Of a DNA stretch of 64,000 nucleotides, positions 1 to 12,500 are shown piece after piece. The notes under the pieces were generated by a model that saw only the letters and a list, made by a program, of their open reading frames with translations, did no database searches and was not told the origin of the DNA. Source of the stretch: Congeria kusceri (taxonomy: Eukaryota; Mollusca; Bivalvia; Myida; Dreissenidae); assembly GCA_027627225.1 (NCBI GenBank), contig CM051029.1, positions 25,428,851 to 25,492,850 on the forward strand, written 5' to 3'. The translations under genes and the position numbers were made by a program. Within the stretch, counting starts at the first letter, position 1; each line of letters starts with the position of its first letter.

Positions 1-1049
1 AGATATACCAAGCTCACAGTATTGTATAGTATGGACCAATTAACCTAACAAAGACGTTTTAGTATGACTATATTATCAGAATTTACAAAAAAAATGTAAA
101 CATGTAAGTATAGGCCTCCGACCCAGAATACAACATAAATGTCAGTTATACATACTGAAATATACCACCTTGCGTTCATAATATTGATAATATATTATGT
201 ATCAGGCACAGAATACAGCATATATAACAATTTTAATCCTTGTACATTCCAATAGACAACTGTGTTATCATAGAATCTGGCCCAGAATACAACGTAAGTG
301 TATATTATGGTTTCGAATCAATTCACACATACCAGTGTGTTTTTATATTGGCAATATAATTTATATATCCAACCCACAATGCAACATAAACAGTTTCAAA
401 CAATTCTGATAGTTGTGTTTTCAAAATCTCAATATGAAAATGTATCATTCCGAATTAGAGTACCGCATAATGATAACAGTGCAATACAAAACAATTCACA
501 TAGGCCAATGTGTTAACTTATAAATATCTATTAACCATAGATTGAGATATATAGCTATTATTTTCAGTAGGCAAGCCTGTTATTTTGAAAGATGTCATTG
601 CATACACCATTGCTATAAAACATTTGAGAATAGTCACAAGACAAAGGCTCACAAACTAATTCAAGTATGAAAATAGTTAGGGATGTGTTAATTTGTAAGA
701 GCCACATCTCAATGATACTAACTTGATCATGCATTAATATTCAATATGTATAAACCGTTAAAACTTTCTCACATTTAATACCGAGCCTTCATTAAACAAC
801 AAATGAATCAAAACATAAAGCATGATCAAGATAATGTAAAATATAAGGAGGACTGATGTGGTGAAATCAAACTGTAAGCTAGCAATTCTAAACTATCAAG
901 TATTTCTAAAAAAATCTTTCAAAAGTTAAAAAGTTATGTTTCTTGAAATAAACCTTTTTTTTTTTTTTAAAAAGAATATTAGTATATAATCTTTTTTTTT
1001 AACAGGTTACATTACAAGCCTGACAATATTATAGGGAATATGTGAATTA

Positions 1050-2287
1050 ACATGAGCTGTCTCAGGACAGGGCGCTCGACTATTCACTAACTTAAAGTCT
1101 TTGAAAGTGTAATATATTCTGTCAGTGACTTTACATAATGACCATAAAAACGTTTGAGAAATTTCAATTGAATACATGTAGTAATTACAGAGATATGCAA
1201 GGCTTCCATTAAGGGAAGTTTGGGAGTAATTTACTGCCAGTTTTTGTCACAGAACTTCCAAAATTGCAGCCATATAAGTTGCTGAACTTCCAAAATTGTA
1301 GCAAGGAAGTTCCATCATGTAAGAATTAACACGTTAGAAGAACAATTAAGAAATTTTTGTAAATTTATACCTCTCTCACTGAATAAATTGGCATATAAGC
1401 ACTTGATGAAAAAGAACTGCCTTAAAAAACCTTGAATTTTATACTTAATATACCCATTTCTGAAAATCTCAGGACTTCTGTAGCGCAATACTGTCAAAAC
1501 TTCCAAATATTATGAGCAAAACTTCCGAAATTAGAGGCCAGGAAGTTCAAACTTCCAGTTTTCAAAAGTTAATGAAAGCCCTGGATATGTACTTGCACAC
1601 AAACTTTAACTTGAATATTTCTAAGTACAAAAAAGGTCATAATTCTGCTTAAATGCTAGTCACAGTAATGGGCATTGGCTAGTTACATTATAATATGACC
1701 ATGAAGACATGGGAGAAGTTTCTGCTGAATATTTGAATTAGCTAAATTGCAGATAAGAGTTATAGACCTTGGTCAGTGACATTACATAATGACCCCGAAG
1801 ACATGTGTAAAGTTCCAATTAAATATCTGTAGTAGTACTGTTGTTATTGATATATATACTTGTTGCACGCAACCTGAATTTTTTACGTACAAAAAAAGGC
1901 CTAATTCTGCTAAATTGCAGGACAGATTTATGGGCCTTGGTCAGTGACCTTACATAATGACCAAGAAGACATGTGTGAAGTTTCAATAAAATATATGTAG
2001 TAGTACTGTAGTTATTGATATATGTACTTATTGCACGCAAACTTTAACCTGAATTTTCTAAGTACAAAAAGGGGCACAATTCTGTTTAATTGTAGGTCAT
2101 AGTTATTGGTCTTGGTCAGTGACCTTATATGATGACCTTGAAGGCATGGGTTAAGTTTCATTTGAATATCTGTAGTAGTTACAGAGATACGGACTTGTTG
2201 CCCACAAACCTTAACCAGAGCACTATGCCGACGCCGAAGAACCGGTGAGTAGTATAGCTCAAACTATTCGGTGAATAGTCGAGCTAA
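1050..2287 (+). mobile_element. Helitron-like element with ~180-bp internal repeats (block A)
   Basis: The left part carries caggacagggcgctcgacta. The interior repeats a unit of about 180 bp with ttggtcagtgaccttacata, gacatgtgtgaagtttca and tctgtagtagttacagagat. The right end has actattcggtgaatagt (7-bp stem, 3-base loop) and then cgagctaa at 2280-2287, a Helitron-style hairpin plus CTAA. No protein gene is present. The same plan as 25757-30068 but unrelated in sequence. Confidence 0.65.
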
Positions 2288-3368
2288 AACACATATACAA
2301 TTATTTAAAATTTAAGTCGATGTAGTACAACATTTTAGACTATGATTGCGATCATTTCACTCAAAGCAATTACAATTGCATCTTTTTTTTTTAAATTAAA
2401 AACTACTGGATATAAATATCAAGTGTCAATAACACTGGTAATTATGATGTGCATTGTTTCTCTTATTTAGTGTGGTAAGGGCTAATGAACTTCATTGCTA
2501 ATTGACTGTCTCTTGTTATGAACACGAAAAGACTGGACTCCATACAAGTTCGGCATTTACTGCCTTGTTAAAAGTTAATTGAACTCATCACTGTTTGGTT
2601 CTCAGAAGTATGGGGTGTTTCACGGTTATTTATTTACATCTGCAGCATTTTGGGATCACACACACCAACAAGTAGCTGTTTTCAGTCTCCTCACTGTACG
2701 CTTGCCTTGCATTCTTGGTTCCTCGACCTTAACATATGTTCTGAAAGTACAAATTAAAAAATATGTGTTGAAATGAAATAAACATTAAGAAATGCATAGA
2801 ATTCCAGACAGTGCGAAACCTGTCAGAAAATCAGATGTGTCAGACAAAAAATGAGGGTGTCTGACAAAATTAATCACAAACCTTATACATATTATTATTT
2901 AATGTTAGTTAAACCTTTGTTTGATATATAAAGGAATTATTACTGCAACAATCAGTGTATGCATTATGTTATGCAACATAAATAAATAATAATTAGTTAA
3001 CAGTGTATATGTTTTCAACATGTGGTGTATGCTTTGCATATCATTGTCTGACAGATTACTTTGAGGTCTGGGATTCAAAAAATAAAATCTGATTAAAGTT
3101 GATATACATGTTATGTACTCTTATAAACAAACAACAATTTTATTTTCATGAAATAAACAGCAATTTCATTTTCTCAACATATCAAACTTCTTTATCAATT
3201 TTGGACAAGTTGAAGTTTGACAAAATGTTGTTTTCCATCATTTCTGCTGAAGTTGTACTGTAGAACAAATGCTCTTTCATAATCTCCATACCTGTGTGAA
3301 GAAGGGGATACTTGTATGTATTATATATCTGTAAAATATGTTATAAGCTATTTATAAATAAGCATTTA

Positions 3369-3841
3369 AAGGGACTATGTCAACGAAAAAATGGCTTCCT
3401 ATTGCACTATAAATTATATTATTTGATAGAAATACGCTATTCTAAGGCATGTGTATTAAATAAATAAATATAATATAAAACACAATAAGATATTTGATAA
3501 AAACAAATTAGCAAAAAAGCCTGAAAAAAAAAGAAAACCCCAAGTGAATATCGAACTCAATACTTAGGAGCCATACAAAGAAATGACAGAAGCCAGCGCA
3601 CTAACCAACTGCATTATCACGCTTGGTAAGGAGTCATTTGTAAACTATGGTTATACATAATGCTCACAATTCTGATGTCAAAACATAAACTGGAAAATGG
3701 CCAAACAGAATGCGTACACTCTTTTCCCATTATATATACCCTGTTTTAACCGTTATTATATGCCAGTATTAATATCTAAATTTCAGTTTTTTTTTTAAAG
3801 AAGAAATTCCCCCTTGAGACTCTTTCTGATGACATATTCTG
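3369..3841 (-). mobile_element. tRNA-like repeat present in block A only
   Basis: It starts aaagggactatgtcaacg. Block B at the equivalent point goes straight from the flank to the next element, so this is an insertion (or a loss from B). On the minus strand, tgcagttggttagtgcg and gagttcgatattc resemble A and B boxes of a tRNA-derived pol III promoter. An AT-rich tail follows. It looks like a SINE or tRNA-derived MITE, old and diverged. Confidence 0.5.
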
Positions 3842-4336
3842 TTAAAGGGACCTGTTCACAGATTGGCAAATTGGCAATTTTCAAAATATTTTTCATATAT
3901 CCCAAAAAGAAAAATACATTATATATAAACAAGCAAAATGACACTACAGACAAAGAAATATATGAAAAATCATCAATTGAAATGGCTAAAATTATAGTTT
4001 TATGAAAAATCAACTGAAATGGCTAAAATTATAAAGCGTTTCTAACGCTTTTTGTCGGTATTTTGGAAAACATGTGTACCACTTATATAGGGATTAGTGT
4101 TAAACATTCACCTCAATGATCGGCCGTCAGAATAGCTGAGTGGTTACAGTGAAAGGTTTTTAATCCTGGCGGACGTGGTTTGAGTCCCGTCCAGGGCAAT
4201 TTTTTTTTTAATTTTTTTTCTTGATATACTATTTGTTTTTGGTCAATCCAACATCGTTTAAATTGCAGTTAAATTGCAGTTAAGACGCTAAGTTACATAA
4301 AAAAAAAACGAACATGTGTGAACAAGTCCCTTTCAA
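3842..4336 (+). mobile_element. TIR element enclosing a tRNA-like sequence (block A)
   Basis: It starts ttaaagggacctgttcaca and ends tgtgaacaagtccctttcaa, an imperfect inverted pair of about 19 bp. At 4130-4197 lies a tRNA-like segment with an A box, tagctgagtgg, and a B box, ggtttgagtcc, followed by a T-run. There is no reading frame. A pol III-type unit inside terminal inverted repeats is not standard for either SINEs or MITEs. Confidence 0.7.
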
Positions 4337-4700
4337 AGAAATATAGTTTCATGTTATACTGGTATTTGGCCAGTCTACTGCAGGTAAGATTAACATCATA
4401 TGTAAGCGCTACCAGTAGCCAAAATAGCCATTGGCTACAAAACTTTATGATTGGCTACTAAAATTTCTATAATTTTTGCTACTAAATATTTTGGAAAACA
4501 TTTAAACATGAAGCATATTTTCTGAAGATATTTCTAAATAATGGGTTTTCTTTGCAAAATCAAATTTTTTGGCTACTAGTTCAGATTTTTTATCGCCAAC
4601 CTAGTCAGATAGATCTACACGTAAATATTTTAAATTTTATAATTAATAATGTATAGCAGGTTTACCAATTATGTATAATGTCTTTAATTAAGATATAATT

Positions 4701-4929
4701 GAATTTTACAGAAGATCATGTTAGAATCGAAATAATTGACATGTTAGCGTTGGCTATTGCGGTAATCATCAAAAGTTTGGAGTTCTAATGTGAAGCACTT
4801 AAACCACGAGGGCAGTAGCCCGAGTGGTTTGATGACAAGCATCGGAACGACAAACTGTTAGTTATTATCGTATTAACCAACGCTAACCTGTCAATTATTT
4901 GGATTCCAACACAATATTCTGTAAAATTC
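4701..4929. mobile_element. Fold-back element (block A)
   Basis: The left arm gaattttacagaagatcatg, then aattgacatgttagcgttgg, is mirrored by aaccaacgctaacctgtcaa and ending gtaaaattc. The arms are about 70 bp each with a loop that includes gggcagtagcccgag. The copy at 58433-58619 has a shorter loop. A second, diverged fold-back of the same family follows at 5100-5270. Confidence 0.8.
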
Positions 4930-4939
4930 TTCTGTAATT

Positions 4940-5900
4940 TTAAAGGTTATGAATGAAAACTATAGGAATCTATACTCCGCCCATTTTCCACAAAAGTACA
5001 TTCACATGCGTTTCAGTGATGTCAATAAACCATAACAATTCAAATGACGTAAGCTTGATTTATAAACATTGAGCGAATGGCGTTATACTTAAGAAATAAT
5101 TGATGGGTAAATGTTGGTTATTGCGGTAATAACCAACGGTTTGGAGCTCCGATGCGTAGGAATTGATAACAAGTATAACGACAAACCGTTGGTTATTAAC
5201 GCAATAACAAACTGTTATTCGTCAGTTATTTTGATTCTAACACATCCGTATATAAAATTCGTATTTTTAAAGGTTTAAATGATAACTATATTTATCTGTA
5301 CTCCGCCCATTTTCCGAGACGTGCGTTTCTGTGACGTTAATCAATCATAACAACTCAAAATGATGTCAGCTTTATTGATAAACATTGAGCGAATGGCGTC
5401 ATACTGATCGATATAATACAGTTAAAATATCATGCCAAACAGCGCAAATTAAAAACATATTAACAAAACGTTAACGTTTTTGTGAACTTAAGTACAAAAT
5501 ATATAGTACAAATGTGGTTAAATTGCTTACATAATGCAAAATGATTTGTTTGTCACAATTTGCTATCGCGCGTTTGAGCACGTGCATTTTACGGAACAAT
5601 TTCTTCGAATTTCCGAAACTATTTTCAAAACGTTAAGCTCCGCTCATAATTTGTTGCAGAATAACCCACAGTTATTTTCCTTCTTATCTACGGACCACTA
5701 GCCGCCTGCCGTGGTAGAATTGTTGATAAATACTGTGAAAATATTAAGCACCTGCATTTTACGGAACGCTTTTTAATTACCGGAACTATTTTCAAAACAT
5801 AAGGCTCCGCCCATAATTTGTTGCAGAATAACCCATGGTTGATTTGATTCTTTAAGTATGGAAAATTAGCGGCGTGGCCGTGCTGTGTTAGAATAAAATA
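4940..5900. repeat. Two local tandem duplications in block A, single-copy in block B
   Basis: The segment with tactccgcccattttcc and gagcgaatggcgt occurs at 4940-5095 and 5265-5410. The segment with gcattttacggaac, ttttcaaaac and ataatttgttgcagaataac occurs at 5578-5725 and 5753-5890. Block B has each only once (58640-58780 and 58805-58940). Confidence 0.8.
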
Positions 5901-6520
5901 TAACGCGATTAATAACACAAATGAATTTGCTGTTTATTTTTGATGTAATTAAATATGTTAATATTGATTATAGCGATAAATAAGAACATGATAATTAATG
6001 CAAGGCATATAACAATTAAATATAGGATGTATATTTTGTGTGTGAGATTGCTTAAGCAAATTCATACAATTAAACTTCTGAATTCAAATGCATGAAACTT
6101 ATTGTTCCAATTAGTGAAATTATTCCAACATTCAATTAATTGGCATATAGTGTACGTTTTAATAAATAATGCAACTTCTACAAAAGCAACTATATTGTTT
6201 TCCTACTGATAACCCATGCTTTATTTGCACAAAGATTACACGTACAAAACAACACACAGTTGTGATAGTAAAGTAACATGTTCTAAATAGTCGCGAAAAT
6301 ACATGATAATAGAGATATATTTACTGATTTAAAATGCAATTATGATTATTAAGTTATGACAAACATTTTTTTCCAAGTGCAAAACACATATTTACTTACT
6401 TGATATTTAAGAAATGCAAGCTGCACTGTGCTCCTCGAAAGAAAATCTGCAGTTGACAAAACAAGATAGCGGTCGTGAATAACTGCCTCGAACTGGTCAT
6501 AGAGCACACATCAGACTGAC
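5900..6520. other. Block A spacer before the minisatellite
   Basis: AT-rich and collinear with 58950-59615. At 6463-6474 the sequence aagatagcggtc corresponds to the intact AAGATGGCCGCC of block B. Nothing else supported. Confidence 0.5.
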
Positions 6521-8445
6521 CGATATGGGCATGTTTGCTGGGTCCCATATGGACTTGCTAGTTAGGAACCCATATGGTTTCTCTTGCTGGGACCTATATG
6601 GGCTTGCTATTGGTGACCCATCACGGCCTGCTTTTTGGGGGCCCATATGGTCATTCTTGCTGGGACCCATGTGGGTTTGCTTTTGGGTGACGCATATCTA
6701 GGCTTTCATGCTGGGACCCATATTGGCTTGTTTGCGTGGGTCCTACCTGGGACTGATAAGGGCATAACAATGTATGTGGGACCCTTACAGAACCCACGTG
6801 GTTTATTAGCCCAATTATAGACCATATTGAGTCCACATAGGCTGGCTTGGCAGGGCCCATACGAGCTTACTAGCTGGGGACCCATATGGTCTTTATTAAT
6901 GGGACTTGTATTGGGTTGAATGTTGGTGTCCCATATGTGCTTGCTTGTTGGGAACCCATATGGGGATGCTCTTTGTGACCCATATGGGCTAGTTTGTTGG
7001 AGACCCATACGGGCCTTTTAGCTGGGTCCCCATATGGACTTGCTTGTTTGGTACCCATGTGGGCTCTCATGCTGGGATCCATATGGTCTTGCTGTTGTTG
7101 ACCCATATGGGCTTGCTTGTTGGGGACCAATATGGGCTGTCTTGCTGGGACCCATATGGACTTACTTGTTGTGGACCTATATGGGCTTTTTTTTGTTGGC
7201 ACCCATACTTGGTTGGCGCCCATTAGGGCTTTCTTGCAGGGACCCATATGGGCTTGCTTGCCTTGGCTCCAACTGGGTCTGATTCGGGAAATACAACGCT
7301 TATGGGTCCAACATGGGGCACATGTGGTGTATCAGCCCAGGTATAGCCCATATCGGTCCTCATGGAATGGCTTTCAGGGACCCATATGGGCATACTTTCT
7401 GGGAATCCATGTGGGTTGACTTCCTTGGTCCAATATGGGCCCGGTATGGGCGGAAAAATATTTTCTGGGGCCCATATGGTACATTTGCCCATGTAAAGCC
7501 CATATTGTGTCCATATGGGCTTGCTTGCAGGGTTTGTGATAGGACCAATATGTGCTTACTAGTTGGGAACCCATATGGGCTTTCTTGCTGGGACCTATAT
7601 GGACTTGCTTGCCTGCGACCCAAGTGGGTTTAATATGGGCAATACGATGTATATTGGTCTCACATGTGGAAGATCAGCCCGGATGAAGCCCTTATCAGGC
7701 CCACATCTGATAGATTTACGGGACTCATATGGGCATACCTCGAACCCATGTGGGCTTGCCTGCTTGGTCCAATATGGGCCCGATATAGGCCTGATGTAGG
7801 CAGAAAAAAATCTATGGGTCCCACATGGGGCTATATGGTATATTTGCTCAGGTATTCCCATATTGGGCCCATAAAGGCCTACTTGCTTGGGCCCATATGG
7901 GGCTGCTTGTTTAAAAAACACATGGGCTTTCTCGATGGGGACCCATATGGGCTTGCCCTTTGTGACCAATATGGGTCTGTTTATTTGGGTCCCATAGAGG
8001 CCTGTTTGAGACCCATATGGGCTTTCTTGCTGGAACCCATTTGGGCTTGGTTGTTGGGGACCAATATATGCTTTCTTGCTGGGACCCATATGAGTTTACT
8101 AGTTGTGAACCCACATCTGCTGTTTTATTGGTACCTTTGTGGGCTTGCTTGTCTGGGACCCAAGTGGGTCTAACATGGGCAAGCTGATGTATATTAGTCC
8201 CATATGGGGCCCATGTGGAAGATCAGCCCAGGTATAGCCCTTATCAGGCCCACACGTTATGACTTACCGGGACCCATATGGGCATACTTGCAAGAAACAC
8301 ATGTGGGCTTGCCTGCTTGGTCCGATATGGGCCCGATATAGGCTGAACAAATAATATATGGGTCCCGCATGGGGCCCATAAGTTATATTTGCCCGCCTGT
8401 AGCCCATATTGGGCCTATATGGGCATGCTTGCTGGGGTATAAGCA
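6520..8445. repeat. 24-bp palindromic minisatellite array A
   Basis: About 80 units of 24-25 bp with core gggacccatatgggcttgct, holding the 10-bp palindrome CCCATATGGG. Spacing measured at 6544, 6569, 6593 and 6617. Since 24 is a multiple of three, every frame shows an 8-residue period on both strands (for example GPIWACLL, DPYGLACW, and on minus SPYGSQQA). Longer modules starting caagtgggtctaacatgggc recur near 6750, 7270, 7621 and 8161. It stops abruptly at cttgctggg (8437). Confidence 0.92.
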
Positions 8446-8803
8446 GTGGATCTGATAGCAAGTTTATTATTTTTAGTGACATTATTGGTCTGGTTCCTTA
8501 ACAAGTGACATGTATGCGTTACTTCAAACTTAAATAAAGAATAAGTCATAAAATATATAATATGAAAGGAGAGGTTATATATTGGTCTTTACTCGTCTTG
8601 AATTGAAACTATATGACAACCATGCTCTAGAATATATTACATGTGTTAATTAAATAATTATTGTGTTGATGTCGCACATCTTTTAATTATTTTCAAAGGA
8701 CTATACACACTAAATATATACCATGGTTATTTTTCTCTCAATGAGTGTTATGTGAAAAAGAAATCATTACGTTTTTGGCCGATTTACTGTCTATTTCTTG
8801 CAG

Positions 8804-9577
8804 ATACCAGACAGATTCATTGCTATGCCAAGAGGAGGCGAGGTCGACTTCCATTTCACTGTCAATCTACCCGTGGTTTGCTTAGACGGTAAGGCATGCA
8901 CCGTGGAATTGAAGGTGATCGACGAGAGTGACGACTACCAGTGTCAAGACTCGACTCTGGCAGTAAAGGTATGCACTAGATGGCTACCACGGGTTTCATT
9001 CTCAAAAATACGATTTTGATACGTATCTGCATCGGGTATATTTGATCTATATATGTGAAGTAAAGAGTTTTATTAATGTTATTGTCACGGAAATAACGAA
9101 AGAATATTAAGTATGTTTCGCTGATCTAGTGTCAGTACCTTAGATAGATAGGAGGAAGTAATGTAAAAAAAACAACGCTTTTATTTTAATTAATTTAGTA
9201 AAATATAAGTAAGTTTTTGTTACAATTATATATTGAATAATTGTTTTTCTAAGAGAATATAAGTTATTTATGACCAAATTTAACACATGAAAATGCTGAG
9301 ATATTTGTTTCAGAATGCATCTTTGATAATATGTGGATAAAATGATTATATAAATTGGGAACTGTTTCAGAACGAGCGCACTTGTGGCGATTTTATCAGC
9401 GGCATCCAGTTGTTCAGGAACATTGGGACATTCAAAAAAGAGAGGTCGATGACATTGACGACGAAGAACAACAACAAATACTCGCTGAGGGATGCGTTCG
9501 CCATGACAGTGTTCATTGAGTCAGAGGGGGTCGTTGAGCCATTCTGGAACAACTGCTACTTCACGGACAAGATAAAT
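8804..9577 (+). CDS. Exons 1-2 of the VWD/EGF gene: region before VWD
   Basis: Exon 8804-8968 (55 codons) follows a ttcttgcag acceptor and opens IPDRFIAMPRGGEVDF. Exon 9371-9577 (69 codons) opens NERTCGDF and ends FTDKIN. Both are phase 0 at both ends. They contain paired cysteines (VVCLDGKAC, YQCQDS, ERTCGDF, NNCYF) and alternating hydrophobic strands, which fits an extracellular beta-domain ahead of VWD. The exon 2 donor, AAT before gttcga, is far from consensus. It is chosen because it joins in frame to VFVRDIDTFWKG in exon 3. Continuing the reading frame past it meets TGA within two codons. Confidence 0.8.
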
Positions 9578-12500
9578 GTTCGATGATGCTTTGGTTATTA
9601 ATGAACAAAAATGTTTCAATGAATTGCTTTATATTAAAAGAACAACGTTATGAATATCAGAAAGAAGTGCTTTTTTATGACTTGCTTTATATTAAAAGAA
9701 CAACGTTATGAATATCAGAAAGAAGTGTTTTTACTTTACTCTTCTTGCATATTGTTTAAAAACAACAGAAAATAGACTTCTGACCATATTGTAGTACCAT
9801 ACATGCTTCCTATCCCAAAGAGAATTCGTTATTTTAACTGTGTACTCGATGCAGTTATAAGATTTAATATAATTGAAACGCATGTAAATGTCCAAAGTAA
9901 AAGGAAACAAAAGTAATGCAAACCTGGAGTTTGATCATATTCATTAAATTGCAAATTATGTACACCAATATTTACGAAACTCGATGCTCTTACACATGGG
10001 CCAAATACATCTTATTCTTTAAAGTGATGTTAGTTGTTAGTCGGATACTTTTTTGTTTCCTCCCCGTTGCAATATTTCATTGTTGCATTGTTTTAATTTT
10101 AAATAAAAAACAGAACTATATTTCTTTATATTTTATGGATTTGTAGAAATACTTTGTTTCACTAATACTCTTTATGTTTGTATTATTACATTATTTTCTG
10201 CTCTATAAGTGTTTGCACTAACCCTGAATGTCAAGAGCTTCTCATAACTATATTGTACTGATATTCTAGGATTTTGTAATAGCACTATTTCCTGATATTC
10301 TAGCAGTTTGTAATAACATTATTTCACTGATACTCTTGTAATTTTTAATAACAATATTTCCCTGATGTTAAAGAGCTTTGTAAAAACACTATTTCACTGA
10401 TATATAAGGGCTTTGTAATAACACTACTTCACTGATATTCTAGGAGTTTGCAATAACACTTCTTCGATGATATTCCATCAAATTGTAATAATACTATTTC
10501 ACTGACATTCTAGGGCTTTGTAGAAACACTATTTGAAATTTTACTATTTCAAGGATATTCAAGGAGTTTATTATAACACTGTTTAACTGATATTCTAGGG
10601 CTTTGTAAAAACACTATTTGTAATATTACTATTTCAAGGATATTCAAGGAGTTTATTATAACACTGTTTCACTGATATTCTAGGGATTTGTAATAACACT
10701 ATTTGTAATATTACAATTTCAAGGATATTCAAGGAGTTATTATAACACTATTTCACTGATATTCTAGGGCTTTGTAATAACACTATTTCACTGATATTCT
10801 AGGGCTTTGTGATAACGCTATTTCACAGATATTCTAGGAGTTTGTAATAATACTATTTCACTGATATTCTAGGGGTTTGTAATAACACTATTTCAATGAT
10901 GTTCTAGGAGTTTGTGATAACAATATTTCACTGATATTCTAGGAGTTTGTAATAACACCATTTCAATGATATTCTAGGGCTTTCTAATAACGCTATTTTA
11001 CTGATATTCAAGGAGTTTGTGATAACACTATTCACTGATATTCTAGGGCTTTGTAATAACACTATTTCACTGATATTCTAGGGCTTTGTAATAACGCTAT
11101 TTCACTGATATTCTAGGAGTTTGTAATAACATTTTGTCACTTATATTCTAGGGCTTTGTAATAACATTGATATTCTATGGCTTTGTATTAGCACTATTCT
11201 ACCTGATTGTCATACAATTATTTCGCTGATATTTTATACGTATGTACTTAAACTATTTCATTGATCTTCTAGGTATTTGTTCGTGACATCGACACCTTCT
11301 GGAAAGGCGTCTACTGCTATACCACCAACGATCCACGGCTGATGACATTCGATGGACAGTACGTGGAAATCTTAACAATTAGATATTCAATTACGTTTCA
11401 TAAAAGTACAATTGCAGTTGCAATGGCTTCTCCATTCCCTATAATATAATATGAAATTGCCCCAATATATAAAATATCTTATGTAGTACTTATATTTGCT
11501 TTTCAACAGTTTATAAAAGTTGATTCCATATACATAATATTTATTATTCGGTGCAAAAAAATATGTTAGCCTCTATTAATAGATTAACTACATGCATTGA
11601 ATACGAAATGCTGTATTTGTCCCAGGTTTATGGACTGATTTAATTACATGAATATACTAATATGTTCACTCTTTGAAGACTATTCATTCGTCCATCAGCT
11701 TGCTATTGAACATTTGATGAGTAGTCATACCACTCAGACAAGGTTCATATGAGGCGTGTCATGAGAAAACCGGGATTAATGCATGTGCGCAAAGCGTCGT
11801 CCCGGATCAGCCTGTGCAGTCCGCACAGGCTAATCCAGGACGAAATTTCCGCTTTTATGGTATTTATGGTATTTTCTGTTAAAAGGAAGTCTCTTCTAAC
11901 ATAAATCCAAGTGGAAGGCGGAAAATGCCGTCATAGATTAGATTGTACGGACTGCACAGGCTAATCCGGGACGACATTTTACGCATATGCATTATGCTCA
12001 GGTTTTCCCACGACATGCCTCATATAGATGTAAATTGTTTCAAACCCAGTAGACCAAGAGTGGAACATACCAGCGAATAGTTATCTGGCACCCAGGCCAC
12101 GAATGTAATGGACTTACTGTCGAACATAGTCTTTACTAGACCTGAGTCAGTATTCACCAACGGATTCTTAGAGTTAAAAATTGAGAAACATATAATATTT
12201 TTGAAACTGCTCTATTTTTAATAGGCTTTTGGTTTGAATTTTACTTAGTATTCATCAATGCTGATTTTAGCATTCTTTGTTTAGAATAATTTAGAAATGA
12301 CATAAGCAGCATTGGAACCTGACGTTTTTGTAAAAGCACTAGTGATTGATATTTATTGAGTTTAAGTCGATTCTTTATTAATCAGTTTATTAATGGGATT
12401 GGTAAAAATGGGCCAAAAGCATTGCTATGTGGTTCAGCCATTAGTTAGTTTTGACATATAGTGATTTTGAACAAATGCATTTAATTTTATTCATGCAATG

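Larger units (their letters stand above)
1..8450 (+). repeat. Block A of a large direct duplication (left edge cut by the window)
   Basis: Collinear with 53254-62255. Matching anchors: cagtattgtatagtatgg (19 and 53271), tactggatataaatatcaag (2404 and 56788), gtgacctgttcacagattgg-type element start (3842 and 57743), gagcgaatggcgt (5070/5390 and 58760), and the 24-bp array (6520 and 59615). In one stretch of about 77 bases compared by eye identity was about nine in ten. It contains only mobile elements and repeats; no gene is supported. Confidence 0.9.

Noticed and set aside
1315..2776. Short frames in block A
   Set aside because: Under 80 codons, composition-driven, and not conserved in block B.
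4128..4197. Functional tRNA gene
   Set aside because: A and B boxes are present but the acceptor and anticodon stems do not pair convincingly; a tRNA-derived repeat is more likely.
6635..8482. Many long open frames on both strands (up to 169 codons), such as GPIW- and YGSQQ-repeat proteins
   Set aside because: They follow from the 24-bp period of the minisatellite: all frames on both strands are periodic and mostly open, with no start context, splice sites or non-repeat domain.
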